Assembly (NCBI GenBank): GCA_040954595.2
Contig: CM082594.2
Coordinates: forward strand, 3,100,001 to 3,164,000
DNA from: Balanoglossus misakiensis
Lineage: Eukaryota; Hemichordata
Direction: 5' to 3'
Length of the DNA stretch: 64,000 nt
In this document: positions 21,401 to 32,845 of the stretch, piece by piece
Numbering within the stretch: the stretch's first letter is position 1
Layout: every line of letters starts with the position of its first letter
Program-made: the position numbers and the translations under genes
The notes under the pieces: generated by a model
The model's input: only the letters and a program-made list of their open reading frames with translations
The model's database searches: none
Told to the model about the DNA's origin: nothing

Positions 21401-24400
21401 CATTGGAGTTTCTTTGGGCCTCAAAAACAAAACAAAATCACATGTACTAACCTAAATCACGACCATGTTGGAGGAGTAATATAGGAAACAAACAAATCTG
21501 CTTCTATACTGTGTGCATGCTTTTGTCTAAATGGACACTGTATGGCATTGCAACTAAATGATATCCCGAGATACTGCGTTACTCGGTTAATTATCGAAGC
21601 AATCGGTTGTTAACAAAATAAAAAAATCCAGACTCTTATCTGTATGAAACCAGAACAGATGCATGGGTTTAACTAAACAATAATTTGAAACTTTTGTGCG
21701 GTTTAAAAATACGATAGGCCATGAGTTGTTTGCCATGTGCCACGTGAGAACGTCCCCCCCCCCCCCATATAAATTGTATGGCCTCGCGCGCGAGATCTCG
21801 CAGTGTCTCGTGGAATTCGAAAATGGTCTATTGCCAGCACAGGTGCAGAAAGCACATCTCACCTCTCCGATGGTGTTGATTGTTGAAGATTTCCCATGTG
21901 CAGGTGCACCAAAGAAAGCAATCGTTTGGCCAGCACAATTATTTTCAAGTTCATCTGAAATAAAGATACAAGAAAGAATCGACCGATATTGACGTTAATC
22001 AATGAAAGTATTGTTTGGAGGCAAAAATTGTAGAAAAAGGTCTAAAATCCATTTTACGGCATAGATGGACCGACGCCGATATCAGCTGTCGTCTTCTTGC
22101 GCGATGCTGCACCATGAGTCTAGCGGCTAGACGTCTTTGGCTCAACCCATTCTCAGTCATGATTGGTACAACCCTTGTAATGTAACTGAGTCCACGAACA
22201 AATTTTCAGCAATAATCTAATATGTATTACGAATAAAATTGTGCCATTCTTACCGATTGTCACCGTTTTTACTCCTTTCTCTTCAGTGCGAAATACAACT
22301 ATCTGGTCTTGAAGATCACCAACCGTATCGTACGGCTCGAGTGCTACTGGGACATCGCCTGCTTTTTGGCCAGGTTTAACCAAAACTACGATTTTTTGGG
22401 GGTCTTCCAGATCCCTGGCGTCACTCAATGACAAACCGAAACGGTCGATGTCATTCTTTATGTATTTTATTACATCAAGGACTGTGTCTTTTTCCCAGCA
22501 GTCAATGACCTCAGCGCGTCTGGAGGTTATATGCCTGGCATATATCTTGATTTCTGCAACAACAAAAATGTTTTTGAGGTATTTGTAATCTTGCCCAAGA
22601 AAAGATGAGATGGTCCTCTCTTGAAATTGAGAATAAAAATTGCACTGTCCGAAGGTTTTAATGAATAAGCTAAATTGTCTCAAATTTGAAATTCAAAATG
22701 GCCGCCAATCCTTATGTTAACCTTATGTAGAAAATTTGTATTAAACGAAACGGTGAAAACGCTATTTCCTATTTTTTTGTCAAAAAGAAACTTCACACAC
22801 TTCAATAAAGCAAAGAATTGAAGAGTTCGGAGAGCTATTATATTTCTGAAAATCTGTCCCGAAGACGCACATTACCGTAAAATTAAAATGTTAAAACATG
22901 TATCAGAGAAAATTGCATATCAAATTGCATAACACATGTCCACAGTCTTTCTTGGATTTACATGAAAGGAAAATGCATGGTAATCTCTACTGGCAGCGGT
23001 TTCAACCTGTACTTACGAAGAGTTCGCGCCTTTGTGACGAGTACAACCGAAGCATGCGACGCATGAATTTGTTGACATAGACATTTGATTGACATGTTTG
23101 TTACCTGAGTCGTGTGCAAAAAAATCAGTCGATATCGAAAGAGCTCTGTGTTTCGAGCAGCAAAAACACGAGAGAATTTGCACCCGTTAAGAACTGTACT
23201 TACGAAGAGTTCGCGCCCTTGTGACGAGGACAACCGAAGCATGCGACGCATGAATTTGTTGACATAGACAATTGATTGACATGTTTGTTACCTGAGTCGT
23301 GTGCAAAAAAATCAGTCGATATCGAAAGAGCTCTGTGTTTCGAGCAGCAAAAACACGAGAGAATTTGCACCTATTAAGATGGGTCCCTAGGATCTTTTTG
23401 CTCGTTGCTATGGGCCTTTATAGGACACTACACTCAATTTTGATCGAAACCGTTATGAACGTCCGACAAGGGGCTTGTAACTAGTTAAAAATACACACGA
23501 TTGTGTGCACACCCCCTGTCTGAGTATGTTTACGGCAGCTACCGCCCGGCCATAGGCCGCCACGCTAATACGGCAAAGCAGCGGTCAGCGATAGCGTGCG
23601 CGTCCTGTAACCACAGTAACTGGATCGAACGCTAAAAATCCAATGTTTTGTACACAGAGATTTTGTACCGTTCACGAAAATCCCTAAGGCTTTTTTCACA
23701 GGCGACGTAGGCCAGCCAAATTTGACCTGCTTGTTGAGAACACACTTCCGCACAGTGTGACGGATCGTTTTTTCGGTTTTCGTCGTGCTAAGAAGCGATA
23801 CCAGTGGAAGAGTGCGTCCAAAAACACCCAAAATCGATGACTTTTTCAGGTGTGGTACGGGTATGCTGAAATCGTAGGATACAACGATAATATTCGAAAA
23901 CAAAATCCGTCACGATCTTCCCTGGTTCAAGCAACTAATGAATACGTATCAAGTTCGTTTTTGAGGTCACGGAATAAAAAGCCTTAGGCTTTTGAAATTT
24001 GACCTAACTAATTTGCATATCAATGGCGTCAGGGGGCGCGCGCTCACAATCGTGCGTATTTTTAACTAGTTACCAGCCCCTTGTTAGACTCTGAAAACGG
24101 CTTAGTCCAAATCGGGGTGTAATGTCCTATAAAGGCCCATAGCAACGGGCAAAAAGATCCTAGGGACCCATCTTAAGAACTGTACTTAAGAAGAGTTCGC
24201 GCCTTTGAGGCGAGGACAATCAAAGCATGCGACGCAGAAATTTGTTGACATAGACAATTGATTGACATGTTTGTTACCTGAGTCGTGTGCAAAAAAATCA
24301 GTCGATATCGAAAGAGCTCTGTGTTTCGAGCAGCAAAAACACGAGAGAATTTGCACCTATTAAGAACTGTACTTAAGAAGAGTTCGCGCCTTTGAGGCGA

Positions 24401-25575
24401 GGACAATCAAAGCATGCGACGCAGGAATTTGTTGACATAAACAAGTGATTGACATGTTTGTTTTCTGAGTCGTGTGCAAAATAATCAGTCGATATAGAAA
24501 TAGCTCTGTGTTTCGAGTGGCAAAAATACCGGGAGAATTCGCCGAAGACAAAGTGAAAGCAGTCAACACTATAAGCACCGTATGAATACTCAGCAAATTT
24601 ACCGTTACAGGCAATTATCTAATTTAGGTATGAAATATTAGCATTTTACACGTTAACGCTTAGTGAACACGCGCTCATTTATTTTGGGTTTTGCATATTC
24701 ATTACTTAATTGTGACAAAGTCATGCCTTGCCGTAGAATATATTGATGATAATACAAGACTTACTTTTCCCACGGGTTTTCATCTCTTGTGTCATGACAT
24801 CGAATACCACATACTTTCCAGGCAATTTTGAGACTTTTTCCCAGGTATCTAGTGGTTCCAGGGACCCATCTGACGACTGAAGGAATAACTGTATTTCGCT
24901 TCCTTGCGCCTGAATGTGTTCACGTTCTTCACTCGACAGTGGGAATTCGCCCAATTTCGATGAGATTATATCCGACAAATCACAAACGTCGTCATCTATG
25001 CCACATCTGATCTTCATGGGGTTGATCGATTTAATGTACTTGACTCTGATTTCTTGCTCTAAACGGTAAAATCATGTTATAATTTCAGTTTGCATTTATC
25101 GCAACGAACTATATTTATCAAATCTAGCTATTTCTATAGAACCACAAAAAATCTGCGTTTTTTACTGTTTGAATGGTTCAGTTATAGGCGATTAAAATGG
25201 ACGGGTATTTGGGACAATATTTCAAATAATTTGGGCTTTCTATGCAGTCATTGTGCTTGTCTATGAATAAATGTGTCATGCATGCATGACCAACTTACTT
25301 TCAAGGGGTTGGTGATTGAATTCCACCAAATAGTCATTGTCGCTCAGTGTTGCGATGCGCTCAAAGAACTCCAATTTTTTCTTGCGATCGGAGAGCGGTT
25401 GGTAGAGCTCCAGTTTGTTCAGATTTATGTCGTCAGGACTGATGTCAAACCGTTTGGCGTTCTTCTGTAGTGTGGCCGCTAGATGGCTGATTTTATCTGC
25501 TTTGTTGCACTCTATGGGTAGCGCGTTACCCCCGCGACAGTCCCTCACGTGGACTGAAATCCGATCGCTTGCCAT
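18492..25575 (-). CDS. Triple ubiquitin-like domain + IFI44-like GTPase, complete six-exon gene (529 aa)
   Basis: Exons (5' to 3'): 25575-25299, 25058-24765, 22553-22254, 21954-21863, 19248-18864, 18733-18492. They join in one frame of 530 codons. Residues 1-92, 94-190 and 191-290 are three beta-grasp, ubiquitin-like units (MASDRISVHVRD; IRVKYIKSINPMKIRC; IKIYARHITSRRAEV). The C-terminal 240 residues are a G domain: P-loop GAPAHGKSS (306-314), GTAAGT, DVPG (360-363) and THVDEL (460-465). The spacing and flanking blocks (VIRWILRGEFP; PVAAVITHVDE; LKQMLARSKKY) resemble the vertebrate IFI44/IFI44L GTPase, whose founding members are interferon-induced antiviral or regulatory cytosolic proteins. 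Ubl fusion is not typical of that family. Intron 5 uses a GC donor (GAG|GCAAGT), required by phase. It is head to head with polyQ copy B, with 863 bp between start codons. Biochemistry is inferred. Confidence 0.85.
19249..21862 (-). other. Intron 4 of the GTPase gene
   Basis: Non-coding. It contains the GGTCCCAT...ATGGGACC inverted repeat and a (TATG)n array at 19465-19620, then about 900 bp of AT-rich sequence with repeat-like character (Asn-poor, many TTTTT/AAAAA runs). 20930-21450 is unremarkable. No coding segment was supported. Confidence 0.5.
19511..19620. repeat. (TATG)n microsatellite
   Basis: Pure TATG repeats from 19511 decay into TATGGATG variants by 19620. Just upstream, GGTCCCATTGG/CCATGGGACC forms a short inverted repeat, suggesting that a transposon end seeded the array. 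Confidence 0.9.
22612..22860. repeat. Dispersed repeat family (TCTCAAATTTGAAATTCAAAATGGCCGCC), copy 1
   Basis: Related sequences occur at 32545-32845 and 43155-43405. All three share a TTGA-rich start, the TTCAAAATGGCCGCC-like core and a downstream ACTGAAAATCTGTC-like end. Non-coding; class unknown. Confidence 0.55.
23003..24570. repeat. Tandem array of a ~185-bp repeat (four units) split by a MITE
   Basis: Units start near 23003, 23187, 24174 and 24362. Each has CTGTACTTA(C/A)GAAGAGTTCGCGCC, AGCATGCGACGCA, GTCGTGTGCAAAA, AGTCGATATCGAAAGAGCTCTGTG and CACGAGAGAATTTGCAC. A 795-bp element interrupts the array between units 2 and 3. Inverted, more diverged units flank the plus-strand polyQ genes at 7.5 kb and 26 kb. 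Confidence 0.85.
23374..24176. mobile_element. TTAA-flanked 795-bp transposon with long terminal inverted repeats
   Basis: The element 23378-24172 begins GATGGGTCCCTAGGATCTTT and ends with its complement. The inverted repeats extend about 150 bp, to the TAACTAGTTAAAAATAC(A/G)CACGATTGTG region. TTAA directly flanks both ends (23374-23377 and 24173-24176). No transposase frame is visible, so it is a non-autonomous, probably piggyBac-type element. Confidence 0.85.
25299..25575 (-). other. Exon 1 (first Ubl domain) of the complete GTPase gene
   Basis: The ATG at 25575 is the first in-frame Met and matches the starts of copies 1 and 2 (MAS[GD][KR]I). The donor is AAA|GTAAGT. Listed separately because this exon exists in three copies (6109-6388, 16131-16384 and here) and is the best probe for the family. 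Confidence 0.85.
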
Positions 25576-26438
25576 AGCTGAGCTATACATGTAGTTTCCA
25601 CCAAACAACAAAAATGGTACAAATGTACGCGGCTTCTCGGTACTGCCAGGTATACTGCTACAGATCTGGTCAGGTGAACGGTTCAGTAGTCGTAGTTTTT
25701 TATTTGCATTTTAACCTTTGAACTGGGAGGAGACTGTACACGCTGTTGTGTCATGCCAGCAGTTTCAAAGTTGAGCCCTGTGTATTAAACACACGGACTA
25801 CTGCGAGTTTGAAGGTGCTAATCCTCTATGTGATTATATCTTGTATAAATCTACGACAGCTCTACATTTCGTTGTGCATTTGTATCTTTAAGTATTTGTC
25901 TTCGTTGACAGGTAAGGATCGACCAATATATGTAAAATGATAATAGTGGATTCTTAGTGCTGACTGCTTTCATTTTGTCTTCGGCGAATTCTCTTGTGTT
26001 TTCGCTACTCGAAACACTGAGCTCTTTCGATTGATTTTTTGCACACGACTCAGGTAACAAACACTCCAATCAATTACCGATGTCAACAAATTCCTGCGTC
26101 GCATGCTTTGATTGACCTCGCCACAAGGACGCGAACTCTTCGTGCAAATTCTCTCGTGTTGTTGCTACTCGAACCATAGACATCTTGCGATATCGACTGA
26201 TTTTTTGCACATGACTAAGGTAACAAACACGTCAATGAATAACTAGTTTAGTGGTGATAAAGACAAAAACAATCTTTCCACAGTTTCTTTTTTTCAAATA
26301 GTGTAGTCGGAATTCATTTTGGTGTTTTATAGTTGTTATTTGGTGGGTGAGATTATCTCTATTGGCGGCCATTTTGAAAAAAAATGGTTGCCATAGATAT
26401 CTTTTAACATATTTTTCTTGGCTCTTACACACCAGACA
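25576..26438. promoter_or_regulatory. Shared divergent intergenic region of the GTPase and polyQ genes
   Basis: 863 bp separate the two start codons. 25655-25960 (TTTAACCTTTGAACTGGGAGGAGACTG etc.) is nearly identical to 7215-7510 in front of polyQ copy A, so this segment travels with the pair. It includes two inverted 185-bp-family units at 25960-26245 and a TGGCGGCCATTTTGAAAAA segment. The ATG at 26439 is preceded by CACACCAG|ACA, which could be an acceptor for an upstream non-coding exon. Bidirectional promoter activity is inference. Confidence 0.5.
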
Positions 26439-29400
26439 ATGGAGCAGCATGTCCTCGTTTACACGAAACTCGAGTCATTTCATCAGGCCCACGATATTGT
26501 GAAAGACCAACTCAAAGCGATCCTGGGTGACATGAAATGCATCGTCGACACGTACACCAGGGATTCGTCTCGGCAGAGGAACGAGCAGTTTAGCGCCGTG
26601 ACGCCTGTTGTGGTTTTGGACACAAGGCAAACGAGGGTCCTTCTGACTCCAACCGACAGGGACCGATCGGTTGATCACTGGGATGATCTCAGAGAACTGT
26701 CCACGACCATATCAAAGCCTCGAGGTAGGTCATATATGCTTCAACCATGCGCAGTGTTAAGAGCACCAATTGAAATACATTGCTCGAAATTTGCAGTAGT
26801 CACATGCCAACTGACTACTAATTGCTCCTTACTGACTACTAACTTTACAAAATGGTAATCACCACTGACTACAAGTAGGTGCAGCCATCTCAGCTGTGTT
26901 ATTGAATAGGTAGAAAATTGCCCTGACATGTGTCAATGCTGTATTACTGTCAGGCGTATACATGTTGCTGAAAAAATCTACAGTGAACTCCTTTGATTCC
27001 ACAAGAATATATTCAAAGAAATTCTGACTACCAAATTTGCGTAGCTGACTACCAATGTATACATGTGGTAGTCACAACTGACTACCAAGGTAAAATGTTA
27101 ATTTCGAGCCCTAGAAATAAACCACAAACATAGGTTGTAACACCTGCCCAGGCCCAGCACCGGCGCTACACCGCCACAAACTATCCAGTCTGAATCTCGG
27201 CCTTACTGTTTAGTATAAACAATAATGTGAATGGCTGACAACAATCTGCTTGCTATCTTGCATCTAAGTGGTGGAAACAACCACTCAAAGGCAAATGCGG
27301 TGTATATATCAAATGTTCAACCATGGAGATAATATTATGAGAGCCATACAAATATACCTGATTGGCGTAGTCAAGTTAACTGGTATTGGTAGAAGTGGCT
27401 CAGCAATATAAATCTGCAAATTGTTGTATATTCATGTGAGTGTGAGTACAGAGAGCAAGTATCTTCGTTTTTAAAGTTCGTAATACGCGTCCATTGATTT
27501 TAGACATTGAGATTTGAGATTCGCAGAACAGGCCTTGGTATTTTCAATTTAACAGCAATAAATAAGTTCGTTGCGAATTATTTTTAACCAGTAACCTGCC
27601 TCTAATTTACAGGTTCCTTTCTCGTCGTCTTTTATGGGGACAGGAAATCAGAAAATTTAGGAGAGGGAAACATTGTTTCTGACCACTTTCTGAAAATCTG
27701 GTCGTACAGGGATAGATTCGCAGAATGCCTTGCAGCGAAGGGAAGATGTTTTTCTCTCTGGCAAGAATTCAATGCAACTCAAAAGTCTGACTTGAGAAGA
27801 TATTTCGAAGAAATTGTCGTTTTGCCCAGAATGGTGTACGAATGCAACCTATTGGTAATTGGGAACGACAGTCAATGTAAACAATATAAGGAATATTTGG
27901 AATCTCACACGCTACTGTTCCAGACAGAGGATTTCGACACAAAATCCCATCTCATCGAAGGGCGTAATACGATGCACTTTCCCAACACAAAGGACCAAAA
28001 AGTCAAGAACATCCTAACGACTTTCTATGACAAAACAAACACTTGGTCAAAGACAGAGATCTGCAAGATAGGTACAAACTATGCGGCATTGTATCAGCTG
28101 GTAAGTCGGATTCCTTCATCCAATCAGAGCTCCTGGTCAAGGATGTTCGGGTCGAAATCAAAGTGCAACCGGCTGATTTGGTTCTGCCATTGCAGGAAAT
28201 GTATGGATACAATTGCAGACATCAACAAGCAATGTGAGTTTATATGTTTTTTCTCTTTTTGTTGTAGTCTTCACTGTAGTATATTACCACAGTATTTTCG
28301 TGCACAAGGATTAAAATACACTCACACAGGTCCTATTGCTACTCCTAACTCGAAACAGGAAGTGCGATTGTTTGGAGGAAAGCATTTAAAGTGCGGCGAT
28401 CGTCTTATGCTCATGTGCCAAACCAGAGACTCTGGGTACAAAAATGGTTTACATTCATAAGGCAATGTGTTGTTCTAACAACATACAAAATGATATAATC
28501 TGTGTCGGAGATCGGGAAAAAACATTGGGTGGAAAGAAGGGACAAAACTAAAGTCTACTTATATGGTGCGTATTAAATAGGGAAAGAAGCGAAGGCAGTC
28601 CACTATTTGAATACGTCAAATGCAAAACTTGCAGCAGAACATTTGGATTGGATGTATGTATACACGAAATCACGCACATGCGCATAAGACGATCACCTTT
28701 GACATACCATTTCTTAAAACTATTACTACAGTGAGTTGTCGACCTTTTCCCCATAATGAGATTATGATTTGATTTTACCCCTTAGCAGGAAGTAAACATC
28801 TATTTAAGGCAATCAGAAATGTTGAATATAGAAGCCCATAATGACAAAAGCGTTCATACGAAATTATCGAGGAGCAAAATTTGCATGTTCAACTATAGGT
28901 ATAGAGAAAAACAACCTTCTCATGTAAATGTTGTCATTTGCTTTTCTTTGTACAGTACGAAGTATATGTTTGTTGCCCATGATCGAAGAATCATGCACAG
29001 ATGAATCGCTGTATGAAAGACTGCAGGAATACCTATTACAACTTATGAAGGACGATCACAATGAATTCAGCGACAGAAAGCCGGCAGAATTACGTGCTAG
29101 ATATGGAGATAAATGGTTCTTAAGGTTGTACTCTGCTTATGCGGCAAACATTTCTGATATAAGTAAGTGTACCATTTTTTTAATGTTACGCTGGTCTTTT
29201 ATTTGTTCAGTTTTTATATTTGCCGTTCATTTTCAAAGTTCAGAGGTTATTCTTCCTAGCCAAGGTGAAATGCGGCTGATATTTTCTTTATGTAATTTCA
29301 GGCAAACAGAAGACGCTGAATGAACGCTTACAGGATCGCATAGAACAAGACGAATTTGCACTTCTAATGGGCGGATACGGTCATCGTAAGTTTTCTTGTC

Positions 29401-30757
29401 CAAGTTACTAATATAACTGTCGGAGTTTTGCATTTATCTCCGTGAATACTTTCTTCTAAGATAAAACATTTTTTTAACTTTTACTTCACCCAAGTAATGG
29501 CTACTTGGCACGATTAAAAATGGACGCCATTACGTCATGCAGCAACATTTCTATTATTCACTTCATTAACAACGGACAGAACAAACGCAGTTACAACACT
29601 ATATAACATTGCTCAAAACAGTTTTAGACAAAAAAATACTCATACACAAAAGCACGCGGTAGACGTGATTTTTTGATCATGAATTAGTAGAAAACATCAC
29701 GTCCACGTCCGTTTATCACTAAATGTCTTCAATAAAGCTGAGGTTGGCATCATTCATTCTACTGAAGCAATCAACTGTTTATAATTATCATCTGACCACG
29801 GTATTATAGTCTTCGTTGAATTGATAAAACTCAGAACTATCTACGGCTATAAAATCAGTTCAAAGATAGTGAAAGATGTGGGTGTTTTGAAATTGGCATG
29901 GCAATTGGTTTAAAGAAATATTTTAAATCAGAATGCAACAGAAGCAACTTGAATTTCTAGTAGATAGTAGATAGTAGATTGTTTTATCATGTAATACAAA
30001 TACATATCGTAACTTTAATCGTCCTTGTTTTGCAGATGATGCAACTGTTGCTACTGTCATACCTCCCGGACCAATGTGTCGTCCACCTTTGCAACATCAA
30101 CAACCCCCAACACAACATTCCAATATAACTCCAAAACAATTAGGTTATCAACAGGACCAACAGCAGAAGTACCAGCAGCAGCAACAACAACAACAACCAG
30201 TTCATCCACAGCGACAACAACAGTACCACCAGCAGCAGCAGCAGCAGCAGCAACAACAACAACAACAGAAACAACAACAACAACAGCAACAGCGTCAACT
30301 TCATCCACAGCAACAAGATGACCAAGCCCCAACGCACATAAATGTTCAACAGCAGCCTGAACGCCCACAGGGTCCGCAACAAATGGCACCGTTACTCCGA
30401 GACCTTGCTACCGATGCGTCGACTCGCACTGACGGAACAACACCACCCCCTGATATTCAATGTCAACTTGAAGGAATCAAGAAGAATCAGAGCGACATAC
30501 TGTTGAGACTGGACGGCATCGAGCGACAGCAGAGCAAGACCAACGAACGGATGAACGAAATTGCAAACCGATTCGAATGTTTGGATGCGATTCTACAAAA
30601 AATTGAAGATGTCGAAAGGAGGCAGCCAACACAGCCTGAACTATCGGGGCAACTGAGATCCGTTGACCTCAATGCTGCACTGCAAAAGGGGCCAACACGG
30701 GCTCAGGCGTCCCCAGAGACTTTAGAGGCAACATCGGAGAACACAATGGAACTATAG
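26439..30757 (+). CDS. PolyQ gene copy B: unrecognised 5-exon protein (639 aa)
   Basis: Exons are 26439-26724, 27613-28233, 28956-29162, 29302-29385 and 30036-30757. All introns are GT-AG and phase 1, with exon lengths 1-4 identical to copy A (286, 621, 207, 84 nt). Residues 1-400 contain no domain I recognise. Hydrophobic strand-like stretches recur (HVLVYTKLE; SFLVVFYGDR; NLLVIGNDS), so an alpha/beta fold is likely. Residues about 440-490 are polyGln, and about 538-596 form a probable coiled coil (LLRLDGIERQQSKTNERMNE). The stop at 30755 follows MEL and is created by a two-base insertion relative to copy A. The lost downstream frame is still visible at 30772-30954. PolyQ plus coiled coil suggests self-assembly. 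Divergently paired with the Ubl-GTPase. Confidence 0.75.
28386..28702. mobile_element. TTAA-flanked MITE, GATCGTCTTATGC family, copy 2
   Basis: It lies at the same place in intron 2 as copy 1 and so predates the duplication. TTAA is at 28386-28389; the right site has decayed to TTGA (28699-28702). It is about 65 bp longer than copy 1 because of an internal segment near 28500-28590. Confidence 0.7.
30160..30300 (+). repeat. CAA/CAG polyglutamine tract, copy B
   Basis: A short version of the copy A tract with one PVHPQRQQQYH spacer. The length difference (about 140 bp against about 1.5 kb) shows strong expansion or duplication in copy A. Confidence 0.9.
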
Positions 30758-30954
30758 CCAAGCAGATTGAAGTGTCAGACGCGGGGAGCTTCCAAAACTG
30801 CGAGGAGAACGCCATGCGCGGGGAGTTGGCAGAACCATCGATGGTGTCCACAAGTGATCAACGTCACCAAGAAAAGCACGCTGTTCAAGAAATTGAGTCT
30901 TCAGCAAGTGAGGCCGACCAAATACCTGGAGGGGTCACAGGTCAGACCGTTTGA
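30758..30954 (+). pseudogene. Out-of-frame former C-terminus of polyQ gene copy B
   Basis: The frame beginning at 30772 reads MSDAGSFQNCEENAMRGELA and ends GGVTGQTV. It is essentially identical to the C-terminus readable in copy A (13930-14107). It lies just behind the premature stop and is offset by two bases. Confidence 0.65.
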
Positions 30955-30956
30955 CC

Positions 30957-31970
30957 TGTCAGTGAATGAGGCCTGACATACCAGAGGTGATACATGAGAA
31001 TGTTGGAACAAATGGGAACCAGACTGAACACTTTGTCTCTTCGAACTCTGATGTATAATGCAATGTTCAATTTTAATTGAACTACATGTGGAGGGCCTGT
31101 ACAAAGAATGCTGGTGGGATGTAGTACAAAGGGGTATGAATTATGATTGAAAGGGGCAAATGAGTTTTCAATTTTACTTAATGGAAGAAAATCCCCAATT
31201 TCAAATATTTTATCAGATATTTTCTCTTTTCAAAACAATAGAGCAAATGCCCAATATCAGACAAATTTTAACATTGAACATGCATGGAATTTAGTGATTT
31301 GGTTACAAGTTTTACTTGTAGGACATTAGCTGAAGTTTTGGCTTTGTTTTAATTTTGTGTACCAAATGCTATGTTTTGCTCTACTCCAAACAGCATGTAT
31401 AGCATTTGACGGGCATACTTATTTTAGCTGGTAAAGATTTTACAACTTTAAATCAATAGGTACAATTTTCACTAAAGGGCTGCAAACGTACCCTGGACAT
31501 GCCAAAGTCACCAAAAGAACCAATTAACCCTGGCATTTTACAGCTCTAGTCTTGCGTTGGGCATGGGACAATCTAGTTATTTAGCAGATTGTGTCTTCTG
31601 TGTATGTGTCTTGTTTTGTTTGCTGGGTTTACGCGAATTAACGAATCACTTGTTGTGAAATTGAATGATATTACTCTTACTAACATATTCAAATATGGAA
31701 AGTACAGTTTCCAAGCGTAGCGTAGAGAAGGTCACACAGGTGTTATACCAATATCAGGCATTTTATGCTTAGGGGTAACTTGTGAATCAGGTTATGTGTT
31801 TATTCGCCGTTAACGTCACATGAAGAATGAGTTAATACCTCATAAAATATCGGTACACAGTGACTACTGCAACAAAAAACAAAACTCATCCTTCATTTGT
31901 TTCATTATCGAAACTGCATTTTAAACGGTATTCATTGTGTCGAGTGTGCTATGAAGAAGTACAACGTCGA
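30957..31970. repeat. 3' flank of copy B duplicated from copy A
   Basis: 30957-31470 corresponds to 14110-14620, and 31685-31970 to 15850-16125. The duplication unit ends near 31970 (GAAGTACAA). No gene seen. Confidence 0.7.
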
Positions 31971-32544
31971 CGACGTTCTCCTCCCGAATATCGATGATTT
32001 ATTGAGTCAACCAGTATAATTATAATAACAGGCACTAACTAATTTGAAAAAAGACAAGCTGTTTAAAATATTACAATCAAAATTAATCCACAGTGTCACG
32101 CACAAGACTGTCAATCAGTGATTTTTCCACATTCAAATGTTGAGTGAAGTATTCAAATGCAAAAATTCGATTCAAACGTAAATTTACAGTTCAGGGAGTG
32201 GTAAATATTTTCTCCAATGTGATAGACAGAAACCCGAAAATGACATTTCAGGCAAAATTACTGATTAACATGCGCATTCCCGCAGACACATATTGCCGCG
32301 ATGTTTGACGTCTTAATCAGTTAATTATTGAGATATACGTGTTTTCTTTGCTTTCTACAGTATACACATCCTGAAACTGTGTTACGTAGATACTGAGATT
32401 TTCCGCATTTGTTTACAGCAAACAGCCAATTATGAACGCTCCTGAGAGATAACAGAGTGAAAGTTGCCTTTGATAACTTGGATGTGGAATGCGCCCAGAA
32501 AATCGAAGTCTCTCATATTTTGCTCAAGGCAACTTTAGTAGTTT

Positions 32545-32845
32545 CTCTCCTACAATTGAGCGTAAAGAATGGGGATCACCATGCAACATTTTGAATGAGA
32601 GAGTAAAATTGTGCCAAATTGTCTCAAATTCAACATTCAACATGGCCGCCGACTACTGTGTTAGATCTATTATATAAGGTAATTCAAAAGTAGCGACAGG
32701 GACAGAACCAAGCTGGTCAACCGTTTTTTTCTTCTTTAATTTCAAAGTGACCCATACGCTTTAATAGAATTTACACGCTGTAACAAATAATTGGGAGGTT
32801 TAGGAACTAATTATTATTTTACTGAAAATCTGTCACCAAGGTGTA
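32545..32845. repeat. Dispersed repeat family, copy 2
   Basis: It aligns by eye with 22612-22860 and 43155-43405 (TTCAACATGGCCGCC core; ACTGAAAATCTGTC near the end). Confidence 0.5.

Noticed and set aside
23003-24570. CRISPR or tRNA array
   Set aside because: Units are about 185 bp, adjacent and without unique spacers; no cloverleaf or cas-like gene.
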